Shown one piece after another: positions 41,280-50,836 of a stretch of 64,000 nucleotides of DNA. This DNA is from Methanofollis formosanus (GTDB lineage Archaea > Halobacteriota > Methanomicrobia > Methanomicrobiales > Methanofollaceae), in contig NZ_CP037968.1 in the NCBI RefSeq assembly GCF_019633745.1, positions 936,789 to 1,000,788 of the forward strand. Reading direction: 5' to 3'. The notes under the pieces are model-generated. The model saw only the letters and a list, made by a program, of their open reading frames with translations. It was not told where the DNA came from and searched no databases. Position 1 is the stretch's first letter; each line of letters begins with the position of its first letter. The position numbers were made by a program, and so were the translations under genes.

Positions 41280-41585
41280 TTAACTGATCTGCTCCAATTT
41301 ATACCCCTTTTGTGCGAGCAGGTCCTTAACCCGTTCTTTATGGTTGCCCTGCAGCTCGATGGACGTGTCCTTGACCGTTCCACCGCAGGCGAGTTTTGCC
41401 TTCAGGAATTTTGTGAGGTCGTTGAGGTCAATCTCGTACGGGTCGAGCCCTTCGATGACGGTGACTTCTTTCCCGTAACGGCGCCGGTTGACCTTTACCT
41501 GGATCCTCTGTTGTTCCTTCGCTACCTCCTCACAGATACACAGTTCTTTGGGTAGTCCACATTTTGGACATATACCACCGTTCAT
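41280..41585 (-). CDS. Translation initiation factor 1 (aIF1/SUI1) with N-terminal zinc cysteines
   Basis: 101 residues. Cysteines C6, C9, C16 and C18 ([16 protein letters not shown]) precede the SUI1 fold with [33 protein letters not shown] and [15 protein letters not shown]. It promotes start-codon checking on the small subunit. A TATA-like TTATATATTT sits 23-32 bases before the ATG, pointing to a nearly leaderless message. Confidence 0.93.
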   Translation of the reverse strand: MNGGICPKCGLPKELCICEEVAKEQQRIQVKVNRRRYGKEVTVIEGLDPYEIDLNDLTKFLKAKLACGGTVKDTSIELQGNHKERVKDLLAQKGYKLEQIS

Positions 41586-41607
41586 TGGTTATACCTTCAA
41601 GTTCTCG

Positions 41608-41617
41608 TTATATATTT
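41608..41617 (-). promoter_or_regulatory. TATA box of the aIF1 gene
   Basis: Minus strand AAATATATAA centred about 27 bases before the aIF1 ATG, consistent with a leaderless or very short-leader transcript. Confidence 0.55.
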
Positions 41618-41748
41618 CTTGGCATGAATATCACTTCCAACTTTCTAGATATGACTCTTTAGGTCCCATATCGGCCTTCGGTTCCTTGAAGAGAGGAGCG
41701 ACCCGGCCCACCTACCGCACCACATATCCCCTCAGGCGATCAACCACA

Positions 41749-43239
41749 ATGTCGATGTCACTGATGGTCCTCGGGACCGCCTCCCATGTCGGCAAGAGCA
41801 CGGTCGTCGCCGGGATCTGCCGGGCCCTGAAGAACCGGGGCATCGGGAACGCCCCCTTCAAGTCGCAGAACATGAGCCTCAACTCCTGGGTGACCGCCGA
41901 CGGGGCCGAGATCGGGATCGCCCAGGCGGTGCAGGCCCGGGCCGCCGGCGTCGAACCCACGGCCGAGATGAACCCGGTCCTCCTCAAGCCAAAGGGGGAG
42001 ATGGTCTCGCAGGTCGTCCTCCTGGGCCGGCCCTATAAGGACGTCAGGATCGGCGAGTACTATCGCGAGACCGACGAACTCCTCGAGACCGCGGTCAGGG
42101 CCTTTACCCACCTCGAGGAGGAGCACGGGACGGTCGTCGTCGAAGGTGCCGGCGGCGCCGCCGAACTCAACCTCTACGACCGCGACATCGCCAATATCAG
42201 GCTCGCCCGCGCCCTCGGCCTGCCCATCCTCCTGGTCGCCGACATCGAGCGGGGCGGGGTCTTCGCCCAGGCCTACGGGACGATCGCCCTTCTTCCCGAG
42301 GACATCCGTCCCCTGGTCGTCGGGATTATCGTCAACAAGTTCAGGGGCGACCCCACACTCTTCGCCTCCGGCGTCGACGCCCTCCAGGAGATCTGCGGGG
42401 TCCCGGTCCTCGGCGTCCTCCCGTATACCGGGATCGACCTCCCCTCAGAAGACTCTCTTTCCATCGGCGACAAATCGGCCCGGAGCGAAGGGGTCAGGAT
42501 CGCCGTCGTCAGGCTCCCGCACATCGCCAACTTCACCGACTTCGAACTCCTGGAACGCCGGGCCGCGGTCACCTATGTCAGGCCCGGCGACCCGCTTGCG
42601 GGCTACGACTGCGTCGTCATCCCGGGCACCAAGAACACCATCGACGACCTCCGCCTCCTCCGGTCCTCGGGGGCCGCCGACGAGATCTGCCGGGCCCGTG
42701 CCGCCGGCGTCCCGGTCATCGGGATCTGCGGGGGCTTCCAGATGCTGGGCCGGCGCCTCGTCGACCTCGGGTACGAAGGCGACGGCCCGGCCGAGGCCGA
42801 GGGGCTCGGGCTCCTCGACGTCACGACTACCTTCTCGGCCTACACCAAGACCACCAGACAGGTGCACCACCGGGCGGTCGACGTCCCCCCCTTCCTCTCG
42901 CGGATGGGAGAGGTGAGTGGCTACGAGATCCATATGGGCACGACCGAGCGGGGTGCCGACGGCCCGGCCTTCGGCGATGACGGCGCGGTGAGCGAGGACG
43001 GTCTGGTCATCGGGACGTACCTGCACGGGCTCTTCTCCGACCCCGACGCCGTCGACGCCCTTCTCGGGTCTCTGGCGGACCGCAGGGGGATCGAGTACCG
43101 GCCAGCAGAGGACGACGGCGACCCGTACGACCGTCTTGCGTCGCTCTTCGAGGCGCACCTCGACATGGGCCTGGTCACCGCCCTCGCTTGCGGAGGGGAG
43201 CGCGAGGGTTACCTTTACGAGGGGCGTGACCAACCGTGA
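41749..43239 (+). CDS. cobQ: Cobyric acid synthase
   Basis: 496 residues from ATG 41749 (an ATG at 41755 also fits). N-terminal P-loop domain [20 protein letters not shown] at 6-25 and NMSLNSWVT, middle [18 protein letters not shown] and [18 protein letters not shown]-terminal glutaminase follows, with the catalytic cysteine in [10 protein letters not shown] and histidine in GTYLHGLF, plus [11 protein letters not shown]. It adds amide groups to the corrin ring using glutamine and ATP, for the B12 needed by methyltransferases of methanogenesis. No riboswitch seen in the 163-base gap upstream. Confidence 0.95.
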   Translation: MSMSLMVLGTASHVGKSTVVAGICRALKNRGIGNAPFKSQNMSLNSWVTADGAEIGIAQAVQARAAGVEPTAEMNPVLLKPKGEMVSQVVLLGRPYKDVRIGEYYRETDELLETAVRAFTHLEEEHGTVVVEGAGGAAELNLYDRDIANIRLARALGLPILLVADIERGGVFAQAYGTIALLPEDIRPLVVGIIVNKFRGDPTLFASGVDALQEICGVPVLGVLPYTGIDLPSEDSLSIGDKSARSEGVRIAVVRLPHIANFTDFELLERRAAVTYVRPGDPLAGYDCVVIPGTKNTIDDLRLLRSSGAADEICRARAAGVPVIGICGGFQMLGRRLVDLGYEGDGPAEAEGLGLLDVTTTFSAYTKTTRQVHHRAVDVPPFLSRMGEVSGYEIHMGTTERGADGPAFGDDGAVSEDGLVIGTYLHGLFSDPDAVDALLGSLADRRGIEYRPAEDDGDPYDRLASLFEAHLDMGLVTALACGGEREGYLYEGRDQP

Positions 43240-43276
43240 TTACTGCGTCCAGACGACTGTCGCGGAGTGAAGACTT

Positions 43277-43621
43277 ATGGTGATGCGGTGTTCCTTCACC
43301 CTCGATCCCGAGCTCCTCGAAGCCATCGACGCCTTCGCCAAGAAGGGTTCGATCGGGCGGAACGAGGCTATCCTTGAGTTGATCGAGGCAGGATTTGCCA
43401 GCCTTGAGGCCGGAAAAGAGTTTGAGATCAAGAAACAGCGTTCATTTGAGGAGTACGCCACGATCAGAAGAGATGTCGAGGAGATGAAGGGCCTCGTCCA
43501 GAATATGCGCGACGAGTTGCGGCTCGTCCACCATACCATCGAGTCGGACTACTGCAAGGAGGCGCGTGGCGTCCCCTACCAGCGGCGGAGTCTCTGGGAC
43601 TATATGAAGAGACGGGACTAA
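43277..43621 (+). CDS. Ribbon-helix-helix regulator
   Basis: 114 residues. An N-terminal RHH fold: RCSFTLDPELLEAIDAFAKK with the strand then helix, and GRNEAILELIEAGFASLEAG for helix 2. A coiled C-terminal part (IRRDVEEMKGLVQNMRDEL) probably forms the dimer or tetramer. It may regulate its own operon or the adjacent cobQ, 37 bases upstream on the same strand. Ligand unknown. It ends overlapping the convergent small Cys gene by 4 bases. Confidence 0.75.
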   Translation: MVMRCSFTLDPELLEAIDAFAKKGSIGRNEAILELIEAGFASLEAGKEFEIKKQRSFEEYATIRRDVEEMKGLVQNMRDELRLVHHTIESDYCKEARGVPYQRRSLWDYMKRRD

Positions 43622-43839
43622 CTGATCACCGTCATGATGCTCCGAAACCCTTCGTTTCGGTCGTCGTCGCACTCGACGGCGTTCACCGCCGTGAGATCGA
43701 CCTCTTCGGTCGCCCGCTGGAGCGTGCAGTAGGCGCGGGCCGGCGAGGGCACCCACCGGTCGCCCAGACGAAAGCGCCTGGAATGGACACAGAACCGGCA
43801 GTTGTCCAGAGGGCGGTCCCTGCCCTCAGGGCAGGGCAC
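43618..43839 (-). CDS. Small cysteine-containing protein, unknown
   Basis: 73 residues with CPEGR, DNCRFCVHSRRFRL and RAYCTLQRATEE: C3, C14, C17 and C38, a possible zinc or [Fe-S] site, then an acidic C-terminal half (NAVECDDDRNEGF, with a fifth Cys). Composition is protein-like and codon use matches neighbours. I recognise no family. The 4-base convergent overlap with the RHH gene is real on both strands. Confidence 0.55.
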   Translation of the reverse strand: MPCPEGRDRPLDNCRFCVHSRRFRLGDRWVPSPARAYCTLQRATEEVDLTAVNAVECDDDRNEGFRSIMTVIS

Positions 43840-43877
43840 GCGCCCCCTTTTTACCTCCAGAACCCGGACGCCCGTGT

Positions 43878-44375
43878 TCAGTCCTCCTGCTGCCGGTACC
43901 AGACCGTCTCGTAGCCCGCGCCGGTGAGGATCCGGTTGGTCTCCGTCTCCCAGTCAAAATCCGGCAGGGAAAGGGGCTCGATCTCGTCGTCCCAGATCCG
44001 CTGCAGTTTTTTGTCCCCGGTCTTGAGCGTCCGCCTGCCCTTCAGTTCACCTGCGATCTCGCCACCCTTGAGCACCCGCATCCTGGAGCAGATGTACTCC
44101 CTGCAGAACTCGGGACGGTAGGCATGGATGGTGCAGATATATCGCCCGCTGTCCTCCCTGAGAAACGGGCACGCCGTGGGCCGGGACCACTGGACCGACG
44201 GCCGCCTGAAGAAGGGAAGATATTCGGCCTCGACCCTGGCCGTGAACTCCTGCCTGGTGATCGTCTCCTGGCACCGATACTCCTGTGGTCCGGTCCGTTT
44301 GATGATGGTGATGTAGCGCCCGAAGCCCATGCAGCACTTGCCGCAGAGGGTGCAGGTGAAGGGCTCTTCTCTCAT
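43878..44375 (-). CDS. YkgJ-family cysteine-cluster protein
   Basis: 165 residues from ATG 44375 (MREEPFTCTLCGKCCMGFGR). The family cluster TCTLCGKCC (residues 7-15) plus CPFLREDSGRYICTIHAYRP and EFCREYIC supply conserved cysteines for a metal or [Fe-S] centre. YkgJ/UPF0153 proteins are widely distributed, with proposed metal-chelating roles. The longer frame to 44423 or ATG 44402 is possible. It is divergent from the nucleotidyltransferase gene. Confidence 0.85.
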   Translation of the reverse strand: MREEPFTCTLCGKCCMGFGRYITIIKRTGPQEYRCQETITRQEFTARVEAEYLPFFRRPSVQWSRPTACPFLREDSGRYICTIHAYRPEFCREYICSRMRVLKGGEIAGELKGRRTLKTGDKKLQRIWDDEIEPLSLPDFDWETETNRILTGAGYETVWYRQQED

Positions 44376-44456
44376 GTGTTGGTACTGTCCCCCACGGAGC
44401 ATAGCCTTTCTCTTACGGGCCAAGGTTCAAATGCTTTTTCGCGCCACACTATCTTT

Positions 44457-45635
44457 ATGAAGGTCTGCATCATGTGCGGCGGTGAGGGCACCCGCCTGCG
44501 GCCGCTCACCTTTGGGCGCCCCAAACCATGCATTCCGATCGTGAATAGGCCCTCGATCACCCATCTGGTCACGCACCTCGCGGACCTCGGTTTCACTGAG
44601 ATGGTCGTCACTCTGGGGTACAAGGGCACCGACATCGAGGAGGCCCTCGGCGACGGATCGCTCTTCGGTGCCGAGATCACCTATGTCCACGAAGAGATCA
44701 AACTCGGCACGGCCGGGAGCGTCAAGAACGCCCAGCAATTTCTGGACGGCTCACCCTTCCTCGTCGTCGGAGGCGACCATGTGGCAGACCTCAACCTCCT
44801 TGAGTTCTACCGTGAGCACCTGAAAAACGACGGCATCGCCACCATCGGGCTCATCTCCATCGATGACCCCTCTGAGTACGGGATCGCGGAGATCGATGTG
44901 AACTATGACATCAAGCGATTCAAGGAGAAGCCCGGGCCCGGCGAGATCTTCTCGAACCTGGCATCGACCGGGATGTACGTCTGCGACCCCGAGATCTTCG
45001 ACTATATCCCCGAGGGCGAGAAGGTCGACTTTGCCCGCAACGTCTTCCCCGCCCTCATGCAGGAGGGACGGAAGGTCAAGGCCTGGCTTGCACGCGGGAA
45101 CTGGACCGACGTGGGCAGCCCACGTTCGCTCCGTCAGGCCGAGCGCTGGAAACTCCAGGAGATCACGACGACCAACATCACCGGCGACCTCCATGTGAAG
45201 GGGGCGAAGATCGTCGGCCCGGTCTCGCTGGGGAGTTCGATCTCGCTGGGCACCAACTCGCAGATCATCGGGCCGGTCTCCATCGGCCGCGGGACCACCA
45301 TCGAGAGCAACGTTCTCATCGGCCCCTATACGAGCATCGGGGAGGACTGCGTCATCAAGAGCAACGCGAAGATCTTCTCCTCCTCCATCTACAACCAGGT
45401 CGTCATCGGCAACAGGACCACCGTCTCGGGAGCGATCATCGACAACGACACCATCATCGGTGACGACGGTTCGGTCGAGAACGACACCGTCATCGGCCCC
45501 GGGGCCGTCCTCCAGAACGGCGTCACCATCCACTCGGGAACCCGGCTCTGGCCCGAGGTGATCGTCCCGGACGGTTCGGTGGTGAAGGAGCATGTGCTCA
45601 ACGAGAAGTACGACCTCAGGTGCGAGGGGTCGTAG
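44457..45635 (+). CDS. NDP-sugar synthase / mannose-1-phosphate guanylyltransferase-like with left-handed beta-helix
   Basis: 392 residues from ATG 44457. Nucleotidyltransferase core: MCGGEGTRLRPLTFGRPKPC at 6-25 with the GGxGTRL...K signature, VVGGDHVADLNLLEFY (metal Asp), FKEKPGPGEI and WTDVGSPRSL. From about residue 235 on, hexapeptide repeats (e.g. IVGPVSLGSSISLGTNSQII, NDTIIGDDGSVENDTVIGPG) form a left-handed beta-helix. It makes a GDP- or UDP-sugar for surface glycans or protein glycosylation. The sugar is not readable. Ends in a hairpin terminator. Confidence 0.9.
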   Translation: MKVCIMCGGEGTRLRPLTFGRPKPCIPIVNRPSITHLVTHLADLGFTEMVVTLGYKGTDIEEALGDGSLFGAEITYVHEEIKLGTAGSVKNAQQFLDGSPFLVVGGDHVADLNLLEFYREHLKNDGIATIGLISIDDPSEYGIAEIDVNYDIKRFKEKPGPGEIFSNLASTGMYVCDPEIFDYIPEGEKVDFARNVFPALMQEGRKVKAWLARGNWTDVGSPRSLRQAERWKLQEITTTNITGDLHVKGAKIVGPVSLGSSISLGTNSQIIGPVSIGRGTTIESNVLIGPYTSIGEDCVIKSNAKIFSSSIYNQVVIGNRTTVSGAIIDNDTIIGDDGSVENDTVIGPGAVLQNGVTIHSGTRLWPEVIVPDGSVVKEHVLNEKYDLRCEGS

Positions 45636-45643
45636 ATCCTTCC

Positions 45644-45672
45644 GGGTTCTGGCGAACCCTTCATACTTTTTT
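45644..45672 (+). terminator. Hairpin plus T-run terminator
   Basis: GGGTTC (45644-45649), loop TGGC, GAACCC (45654-45659), then TTCATACTTTTTT. Confidence 0.7.
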
Positions 45673-45806
45673 GTGGGGAGTCTCTGATCGTGCGCCCCGC
45701 CATACCCCTGCGCCGGGGATCCTGAGGAGGATAGCCGGCGAATGATTCTGTGAGGGGGGCGGCCCGTCTGATCTCGCATATCCCTTCTCAAGATTTCTGA
45801 ACGATC

Positions 45807-45862
45807 GGCTCTGTAGAACCGGGCATGAACCTTGGGCTCAAGCATACGGGATGAAAATTTTC
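45807..45862 (+). repeat. Short palindrome element, copy 9
   Basis: GGCTCTGTAGAACCGGGCAT, GAACCTTGGGCTCAAGCATA, CGGGATGAAAATTT. Carries the full left flank of the family. Confidence 0.75.
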
Positions 45863-45929
45863 TGAGCTGCGCTACGGCGTGTGGGCGGGATCCCAATCTT
45901 CGCGACAGAACCTTTGGAAGATCTGGTTT

Positions 45930-46025
45930 CATCGCCGCCCCTCGGCTATCTTCGTCGTGGGGGGTCCGGGGGGCACGGCCTCCCGGCGCGAGATGGCAGG
46001 GAAATCTGCGACGATGGGGGCGGCC
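45930..46025 (+). repeat. GC-rich hairpin module
   Basis: GCCGCCCCTCGGCTATCTTC, GTGGGGGGTCCGGGGGGCAC, GGCCTCCCGGCGCGAGATGG, GATGGGGGCGGCCG. Almost identical to the module at 36897 over the first 40 bases. Confidence 0.7.
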
Positions 46026-46131
46026 GATCCATCAGAAGAATTTTCTATCCTCTGCGTATCGGCTTAAACGTGATATGACGAGTTCAAACCCTCATGCAAA
46101 CCTGAAGAGAGGATCTTCTGGATCATTTTCA

Positions 46132-46190
46132 TGGTAATTGGGCATGAACCCGACGTTCAAACATACGGGATAAAAATTTCTCGTCACTTG
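46132..46190 (+). repeat. Short palindrome element, copy 10
   Basis: GGTAATTGGGCATGAACCCG, ACGTTCAAACATACGGGATA, AAAATTTCTCGTCACTTGCT. Arms TGAAC/GTTCA. Confidence 0.65.
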
Positions 46191-46558
46191 CTCTCTCTCA
46201 TTTTAAGACAGGAGAGTCGGTGGAGACCTCAATCCATCGCCGCCCCGCCCTCTCTTCTCGCGAGATGGCAGGAACGATCGTGCGATAGGGGGGCGGCACG
46301 CCTGATCATCTCGCCTTCCCCCATCCTCCCACCGGGGGCGCTGCCCCCGGCGTGAACAGGAGGGAAGGCGATGGATGAAGGTCACAGGGAGTTTGAGGTG
46401 ATGAGAAGAGGATGTTTCCTACAGAGCCGAAAGATCTCTCCACAACCCAAAAAAAAAATCGTTCCGAGACTCACACCCCGTCACCATCCTGGCGGGGGGT
46501 TCCACCCCCCGCCCGTCGGCAACAGCGCCGGTGAAGAGAGGATCTCTTCCTTTCCGTT

Positions 46559-47596
46559 CTAGATCGCGAACCTGAAGAGCACCCAGGCGATGAAGAGCAT
46601 CACTGCCGAGAACTTGAGCCCGGCGGCCGCCCGGCCCTCGCCCATCTGCCCTGCGACCAGTCCCGAGAAGAACCCCATGATCATCGCGGAGTGGGAGAAG
46701 AGCCGTTTGTACAGGTCCATGTTCACGTCGCCGATGAACTGGCCGCCTGCCCCAGAGGCCGCCGCCTGCGCCCCGGCCTCGGCCATCGTGGAGAGGAAGG
46801 TGGACTCCAGAATCGCGATGACGAAGAGGAAGACGAAGAAGGCGGCGACGATGATCACCTCATAGATGAGCATGTTGCTCGCCCGCTCGCTCTTGAGGTT
46901 GATGAACTCGTAGCTGTCCCGTGCCGCGGCCCGCAGCACCTCGGAGACGTCGCCACCGGCGGTGCTCGCCTTCGCGATGAGGTCGACCGACCGCTCGGCG
47001 AGCGGGGTGCCGATCCGCCGCCCGAAGTTCGTGATCGCCTCGACGAAGGGGACGTTCCAGGACATGTCGACGTCGAGTTTGCGGATGTACGGCGTGAGCG
47101 TGCCGTACTCGCCCTCAGAGACGATGTGGATGGCGTTGGGGAGTGTCATCCCCGAGTCGTTCATCCCGGCGACGTCCCTGAAGAAGTTCGGGAGGGCGTT
47201 TTCAAGATTTTTCTCCCGTCTCCCTTCCCTGAAGTCCAGAAGCGCGAGCGGCACCACCGGGATGAGGACCGAGAAGACGATGACGTCGTCGACGAGGGTG
47301 GAGTTCATGACCGCCTGCCACCCGTAGTTCACGATGATCAGGGAGACCCCCACGATGAAGAAGAGGAACGAGATCGGCACCGTGGCGATGAGACTGTTGG
47401 TCGGCGTCTCGGTGAGCACCGCGAGGGGGTGTTTGAGGAACCGACCGAGGCCCACCTGCATCTTGCGCTGGTGCTCGATCTTGCTGATGATCTCCTGTTC
47501 CTGCCGCTCGTAGCGGTCGAGTTCTCCTGACGCCACCGGCGCGGTGCCGGTACCGTCGCGGTTAAGGAAATCGTCGAAGAGTGTCTTGAATCCCAT
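46559..47596 (-). CDS. Type II/IV secretion (pilus) inner-membrane platform protein, GspF/TadC family
   Basis: 345 residues. A soluble N-terminus with a coiled stretch (YERQEQEIISKIEHQRKMQV), two membrane helices (about 68-125), a cytosolic GspF domain with NALPNFFRDVAGMNDSGMTL and RSVDLIAKASTAGGDVSEVL, then two or more helices (about 245-340). Platform proteins transmit ATPase rotation to the growing pilus. It is the last gene of the minus-strand unit starting at minD and lies 1 base from the second GspF gene. Two platform genes in tandem resemble TadB/TadC or the split archaeal T4P platform. Confidence 0.88.
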   Translation of the reverse strand: MGFKTLFDDFLNRDGTGTAPVASGELDRYERQEQEIISKIEHQRKMQVGLGRFLKHPLAVLTETPTNSLIATVPISFLFFIVGVSLIIVNYGWQAVMNSTLVDDVIVFSVLIPVVPLALLDFREGRREKNLENALPNFFRDVAGMNDSGMTLPNAIHIVSEGEYGTLTPYIRKLDVDMSWNVPFVEAITNFGRRIGTPLAERSVDLIAKASTAGGDVSEVLRAAARDSYEFINLKSERASNMLIYEVIIVAAFFVFLFVIAILESTFLSTMAEAGAQAAASGAGGQFIGDVNMDLYKRLFSHSAMIMGFFSGLVAGQMGEGRAAAGLKFSAVMLFIAWVLFRFAI

Positions 47597-47597
47597 C

Positions 47598-48521
47598 TCA
47601 CACCTCCGGGGTCATCGAACTGATCAGGATGATGAACATCACGCTCCCGAAGGGGACGATCAGATAGATGATGATGATCAGAAAGATCGGGTTCGATTCC
47701 CCGCCCATAATCGACATGATCGACTGGAGGATGATCAGGAAGAGGGTACCGGCCACCATCGCCGTCACATAGGACTCGGCAATGAGTCCCAGGGTCTCGA
47801 GAAACGTCTTCTGCTGCTGCTGGTTCTCGTTGCTGTACTGGACCGCCTTGTTCCGGAAATAGTCGGTGAGGTTCGCCCCCGAGGAGATGGTCGCCATGGC
47901 GCCCTGGAGAAACTCTTTCATCCTGGGACTCGGGGTGAAGGTCGACGCGATCCGCATCGCCTCGATGAGGTCCTTGCCGAACATATCGATCTCGCGCGAG
48001 ATGTAGCGCGCCTCGACGGCGGTCTCCCCGTAGATCGGACTCTGCCCGAGGAGCCGGAAGATCTCGGCCGGCGTGATCCCGGCCGTCGACATCGCGGTTA
48101 CGTAGTTGATGGCGTACGGGAGAGTGGCGTCGATGTTTCGCCGCCTGTTCCCGGCGACCACCTTGGGATACATGAGGAACGAGAAGTAGGTCACCCCGCC
48201 GAAGATGAGCAGGGAGAGAAGGACCGCGATGGTCGTCCCGATGAAGAGGCGGTAGTCGGAGAGGTCGAGGAAGAACGCGGGCAGCGACCCTTTGTAGGTG
48301 ATCATCGAGGGGATGTTGAGGAGAAAGGTGAAGCCCCCGATGAGAACGGCCATGACCAGACCGGCAAGGACCGAAGAGACGTAGGCGGTCGCAAGGTAGG
48401 CCTCGAAAGGCGTTTTCATCCGCGCCTGCACGAGGTCGCTCCTCAACTCGACGAAATCGTTTCTTTTCGCCTTCGCCCGCTGTCCCAGCAGGTTGAAACT
48501 GAACCGTTCAAAACCATTCAT
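47598..48521 (-). CDS. Type II/IV secretion (pilus) platform protein, GspF family (second copy)
   Basis: 307 residues. Cytosolic start, helices at about 44-68 and 85-115, a central GspF domain with RRRNIDATLPYAINYVTAMS, PAEIFRLLGQSPIYGETAVE and a TFTPSPRMKEFLQGAMATIS stretch, then two C-terminal helices with ESNPIFLIIIIYLIVPFGSV. It overlaps the ATPase gene by 4 bases (ATGA) and is followed by the first GspF gene. Likely partners in one membrane platform. Confidence 0.88.
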   Translation of the reverse strand: MNGFERFSFNLLGQRAKAKRNDFVELRSDLVQARMKTPFEAYLATAYVSSVLAGLVMAVLIGGFTFLLNIPSMITYKGSLPAFFLDLSDYRLFIGTTIAVLLSLLIFGGVTYFSFLMYPKVVAGNRRRNIDATLPYAINYVTAMSTAGITPAEIFRLLGQSPIYGETAVEARYISREIDMFGKDLIEAMRIASTFTPSPRMKEFLQGAMATISSGANLTDYFRNKAVQYSNENQQQQKTFLETLGLIAESYVTAMVAGTLFLIILQSIMSIMGGESNPIFLIIIIYLIVPFGSVMFIILISSMTPEV

Positions 48522-50836
48522 TTCTGATCACCCTCTCGATAGAGTTCTTCGCGCACCACCCCGATCACCGCATCGGCGTCGCGGAAGTAGGAGATGAGCA
48601 TCTTGGAGACGTCCTGGTAGTGGCGGATGTTCTTGACCCGCATCCACTCCAGCATCTCCTGGCGCCTCTTCAGTTCCTCACGCATCCTGGCCTCGCTCCA
48701 TCCCTTCGTCTCCATGATCGACTCGAGGATGTACGACTTGCCCGAGTACCGGATATCGTCGGTGGCCTGGTGCCAGGAGAAGACCTCGTTGGTGATCAGT
48801 TCGTTGGTCCTGGGGTCGATGTCCAGGATCTCGACGATCTGTTTGTTCCGCCGGATCCGCTGCCCGCCGATCCTGGACTGGACCTGGATGCAGATGAGGT
48901 CGAGGGCGTTGAGCATGTTGCGCGGCACGTCCAGCGGCGGGTTCTCGAGACGGTGGACGACGCTCGCGACCGAGTCGGCGTGCATCGTCGCATAGGTGAC
49001 GTGGCCGGTCGACATCGCCTGGAAGAGGGTCTGGGCCTCCGCACCCCTCACTTCGCCCACACACATGTACTCGGGCCGCTGTCGCAGGGCCGCACGGAGG
49101 AGTTCGTACATGTCGATCGCGCCCTTGCCTTCGGTGTCGAAGGAGTCCCTGGTCACCGAGGGGATCCAGTTCGCGTGCGGGAGTTTCAGTTCCCTGGTAT
49201 CTTCGAGGGAGACGATCTTCGCCTGCGGCGGGATGAAGAGCGAGATGGCGTTGAGGGCGGTGGTCTTGCCCGAAGCCGTGCCGCCCGCAAAGATCGCCGA
49301 GTTCCCGGCCTCGACCGCGAGCCAGAGGAAGGCGATGGAGAGGGGGGAGAAGGTGCCCCAACCGATGAGGTCGGTCGGGGTGATCGGTTCGTCCTTGAAC
49401 TTCCTGATGGTGAAGGTCGAACCGTGCGCAGTCACCTCCTTGCCCAGGGTCATCTGGATACGGGAACCGTCCGACATCGTGGCGTCCAGGATCGGGTCGG
49501 CGATGGAGATGTATTTCCCGGCCCGCTGGGCGAGTTTGGTGACAAATGAGTCGAGTTCGATGGCGCTGGTGTACATCAGGTTCGTCTTGATCGATTCATA
49601 GCCCGAGTGGAAGATGAAGATCGGATTGTCCAGGCCGTCGCAGGAGATGTCCTCGATGTACGTGTCGTGCATGATCGCATCGATCAGCCCGTCGCCGAGG
49701 AAGTCGCGTTCGATCGTGTAGTAGATCTTCTCCCTGGAGAGGGGGGTGAGGCGGATCCCGTAGTCGGCGACGATCTCGTCGGAGAGGTCGCGGAGGATCT
49801 GGCGCGCCCCGGCCCGCGAGAGGTCCTTGGTGCTGACGTCGAGCCGCTCGAAGAGGCGGTCCTTGATCTCGCCGAGGAGTTCGGTCTCGGCGGCGGTGAG
49901 GACGGGTTCGAGCACTTCGTAGCTGTACTCGTGAGAGGCGTTGTCGTACGAGATCCGCACATAGGCAAAAGGTTCGTTGACCGGGTAGAGTTCGACCTCT
50001 TCGACACCGGCGGGCGGGACGAAGGCGAGGTCGACGAGCGGCCCGTGGACCGTCGGGTCATACTCCTCGACCCCGGACTTCTGGCGGGTGCGGTCGAGGG
50101 CGCCGATCTTCCCGAGTGCTCCGATCTTGCCGAGAAGCCCGGATTTCTCTCCCTCCTCCCGGCCGATCACAACGCTTCTCGCCTCGTCCGCGATCGACGG
50201 GAGGGTGTCGGTCCAGAGGTCGTTGACCTCGGAGGAGAAGTTGTTGACGCTGAAGGTCTCATGGGATCTGGGACGCTGGAGGGTGAACTCCTCGATGTCG
50301 AAGGTCGCGGCCTTCGGGAGGATGAGGTCGGAGTACATGCTGAGGTCGTCGACGTCGGTGACGGCGGCGCCCGCGTCCCCGTCCTCGTCCCCGGTGACGG
50401 CTGACCATCGGCTCGGTCTGGAAGTGGGCCTGACCGCCGGAGGGGGAGAGAGAACCTCCTCCTCGGCGAGCGGGGGCGGCACCGGGGTCTCGTCTTCCCG
50501 GCTGCTCATAACCGCGTCGACTGCCGATTTCAGTTCCAGGATCGTCTGGTCGTCGAATGCTTCCGCTGGAGGGTCGCAGGGCGGGGGCGGCACCGGGTCA
50601 GGGGGGGCGGCCGGTTCCCCGGTCTCCGGGAGTTCTGCCGCTCGCTTCTCGCCCAGTCCATAACTGCGGGGATCCCGGACAAGGGCTCCAAGGTCGAGCC
50701 CCTCCTTCTTCCCGATGAGGGCCCTGAGACCGCCGGTTTCATCGGGGCCCTTCTGGCGTTCGTTTTTACTTTCAGGGCCTTTCATCCGTTCAAGGATATC
50801 ATGAAGACGATTGTGGGGTCGCTGTTTCTCAGACAC
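48518..50836 (-). CDS. Type II/IV secretion (pilus) ATPase, GspE/PilB/TadA family, with long N-terminal extension
   Basis: 772 residues. About 200 N-terminal residues are Pro/Glu-rich and probably flexible (RMKGPESKNERQKGPDETGG, VPPPPCDPPAEAFDD). Then a domain rich in acid/aromatic strands, the N-domain with EIVADYGIRLTPLSREKIYY, and the AAA-like motor: Walker A GGTASGKTT at about 518-526, VSLEDTRELKLPHANWIPSV, the Walker B-side GEVRGAEAQTLFQAMSTGHV with YATMHADSVASVVHRL. It powers pilus assembly, archaellum-like rotation or secretion. Overlaps the gene at 50829 by 8 bases. Confidence 0.93.
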   Translation of the reverse strand: MSEKQRPHNRLHDILERMKGPESKNERQKGPDETGGLRALIGKKEGLDLGALVRDPRSYGLGEKRAAELPETGEPAAPPDPVPPPPCDPPAEAFDDQTILELKSAVDAVMSSREDETPVPPPLAEEEVLSPPPAVRPTSRPSRWSAVTGDEDGDAGAAVTDVDDLSMYSDLILPKAATFDIEEFTLQRPRSHETFSVNNFSSEVNDLWTDTLPSIADEARSVVIGREEGEKSGLLGKIGALGKIGALDRTRQKSGVEEYDPTVHGPLVDLAFVPPAGVEEVELYPVNEPFAYVRISYDNASHEYSYEVLEPVLTAAETELLGEIKDRLFERLDVSTKDLSRAGARQILRDLSDEIVADYGIRLTPLSREKIYYTIERDFLGDGLIDAIMHDTYIEDISCDGLDNPIFIFHSGYESIKTNLMYTSAIELDSFVTKLAQRAGKYISIADPILDATMSDGSRIQMTLGKEVTAHGSTFTIRKFKDEPITPTDLIGWGTFSPLSIAFLWLAVEAGNSAIFAGGTASGKTTALNAISLFIPPQAKIVSLEDTRELKLPHANWIPSVTRDSFDTEGKGAIDMYELLRAALRQRPEYMCVGEVRGAEAQTLFQAMSTGHVTYATMHADSVASVVHRLENPPLDVPRNMLNALDLICIQVQSRIGGQRIRRNKQIVEILDIDPRTNELITNEVFSWHQATDDIRYSGKSYILESIMETKGWSEARMREELKRRQEMLEWMRVKNIRHYQDVSKMLISYFRDADAVIGVVREELYREGDQK

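Larger units (their letters stand above)
45673..46558. other. 0.9-kb non-coding tract with palindromes and GC-rich hairpins
   Basis: No gene seen. It contains palindrome copies 9 and 10, a full GC-rich module (45930-46025) and a shorter one (about 46235-46300). The stretch 46160-46260 also matches the inverse of 3720-3830, so longer composite units are shared between distant gaps. Confidence 0.65.

Noticed and set aside
41586-41748. Cobalamin riboswitch before cobQ
   Set aside because: No B12-box-like or conserved riboswitch pattern could be seen in the 163-base gap, and such riboswitches are not expected in this lineage.
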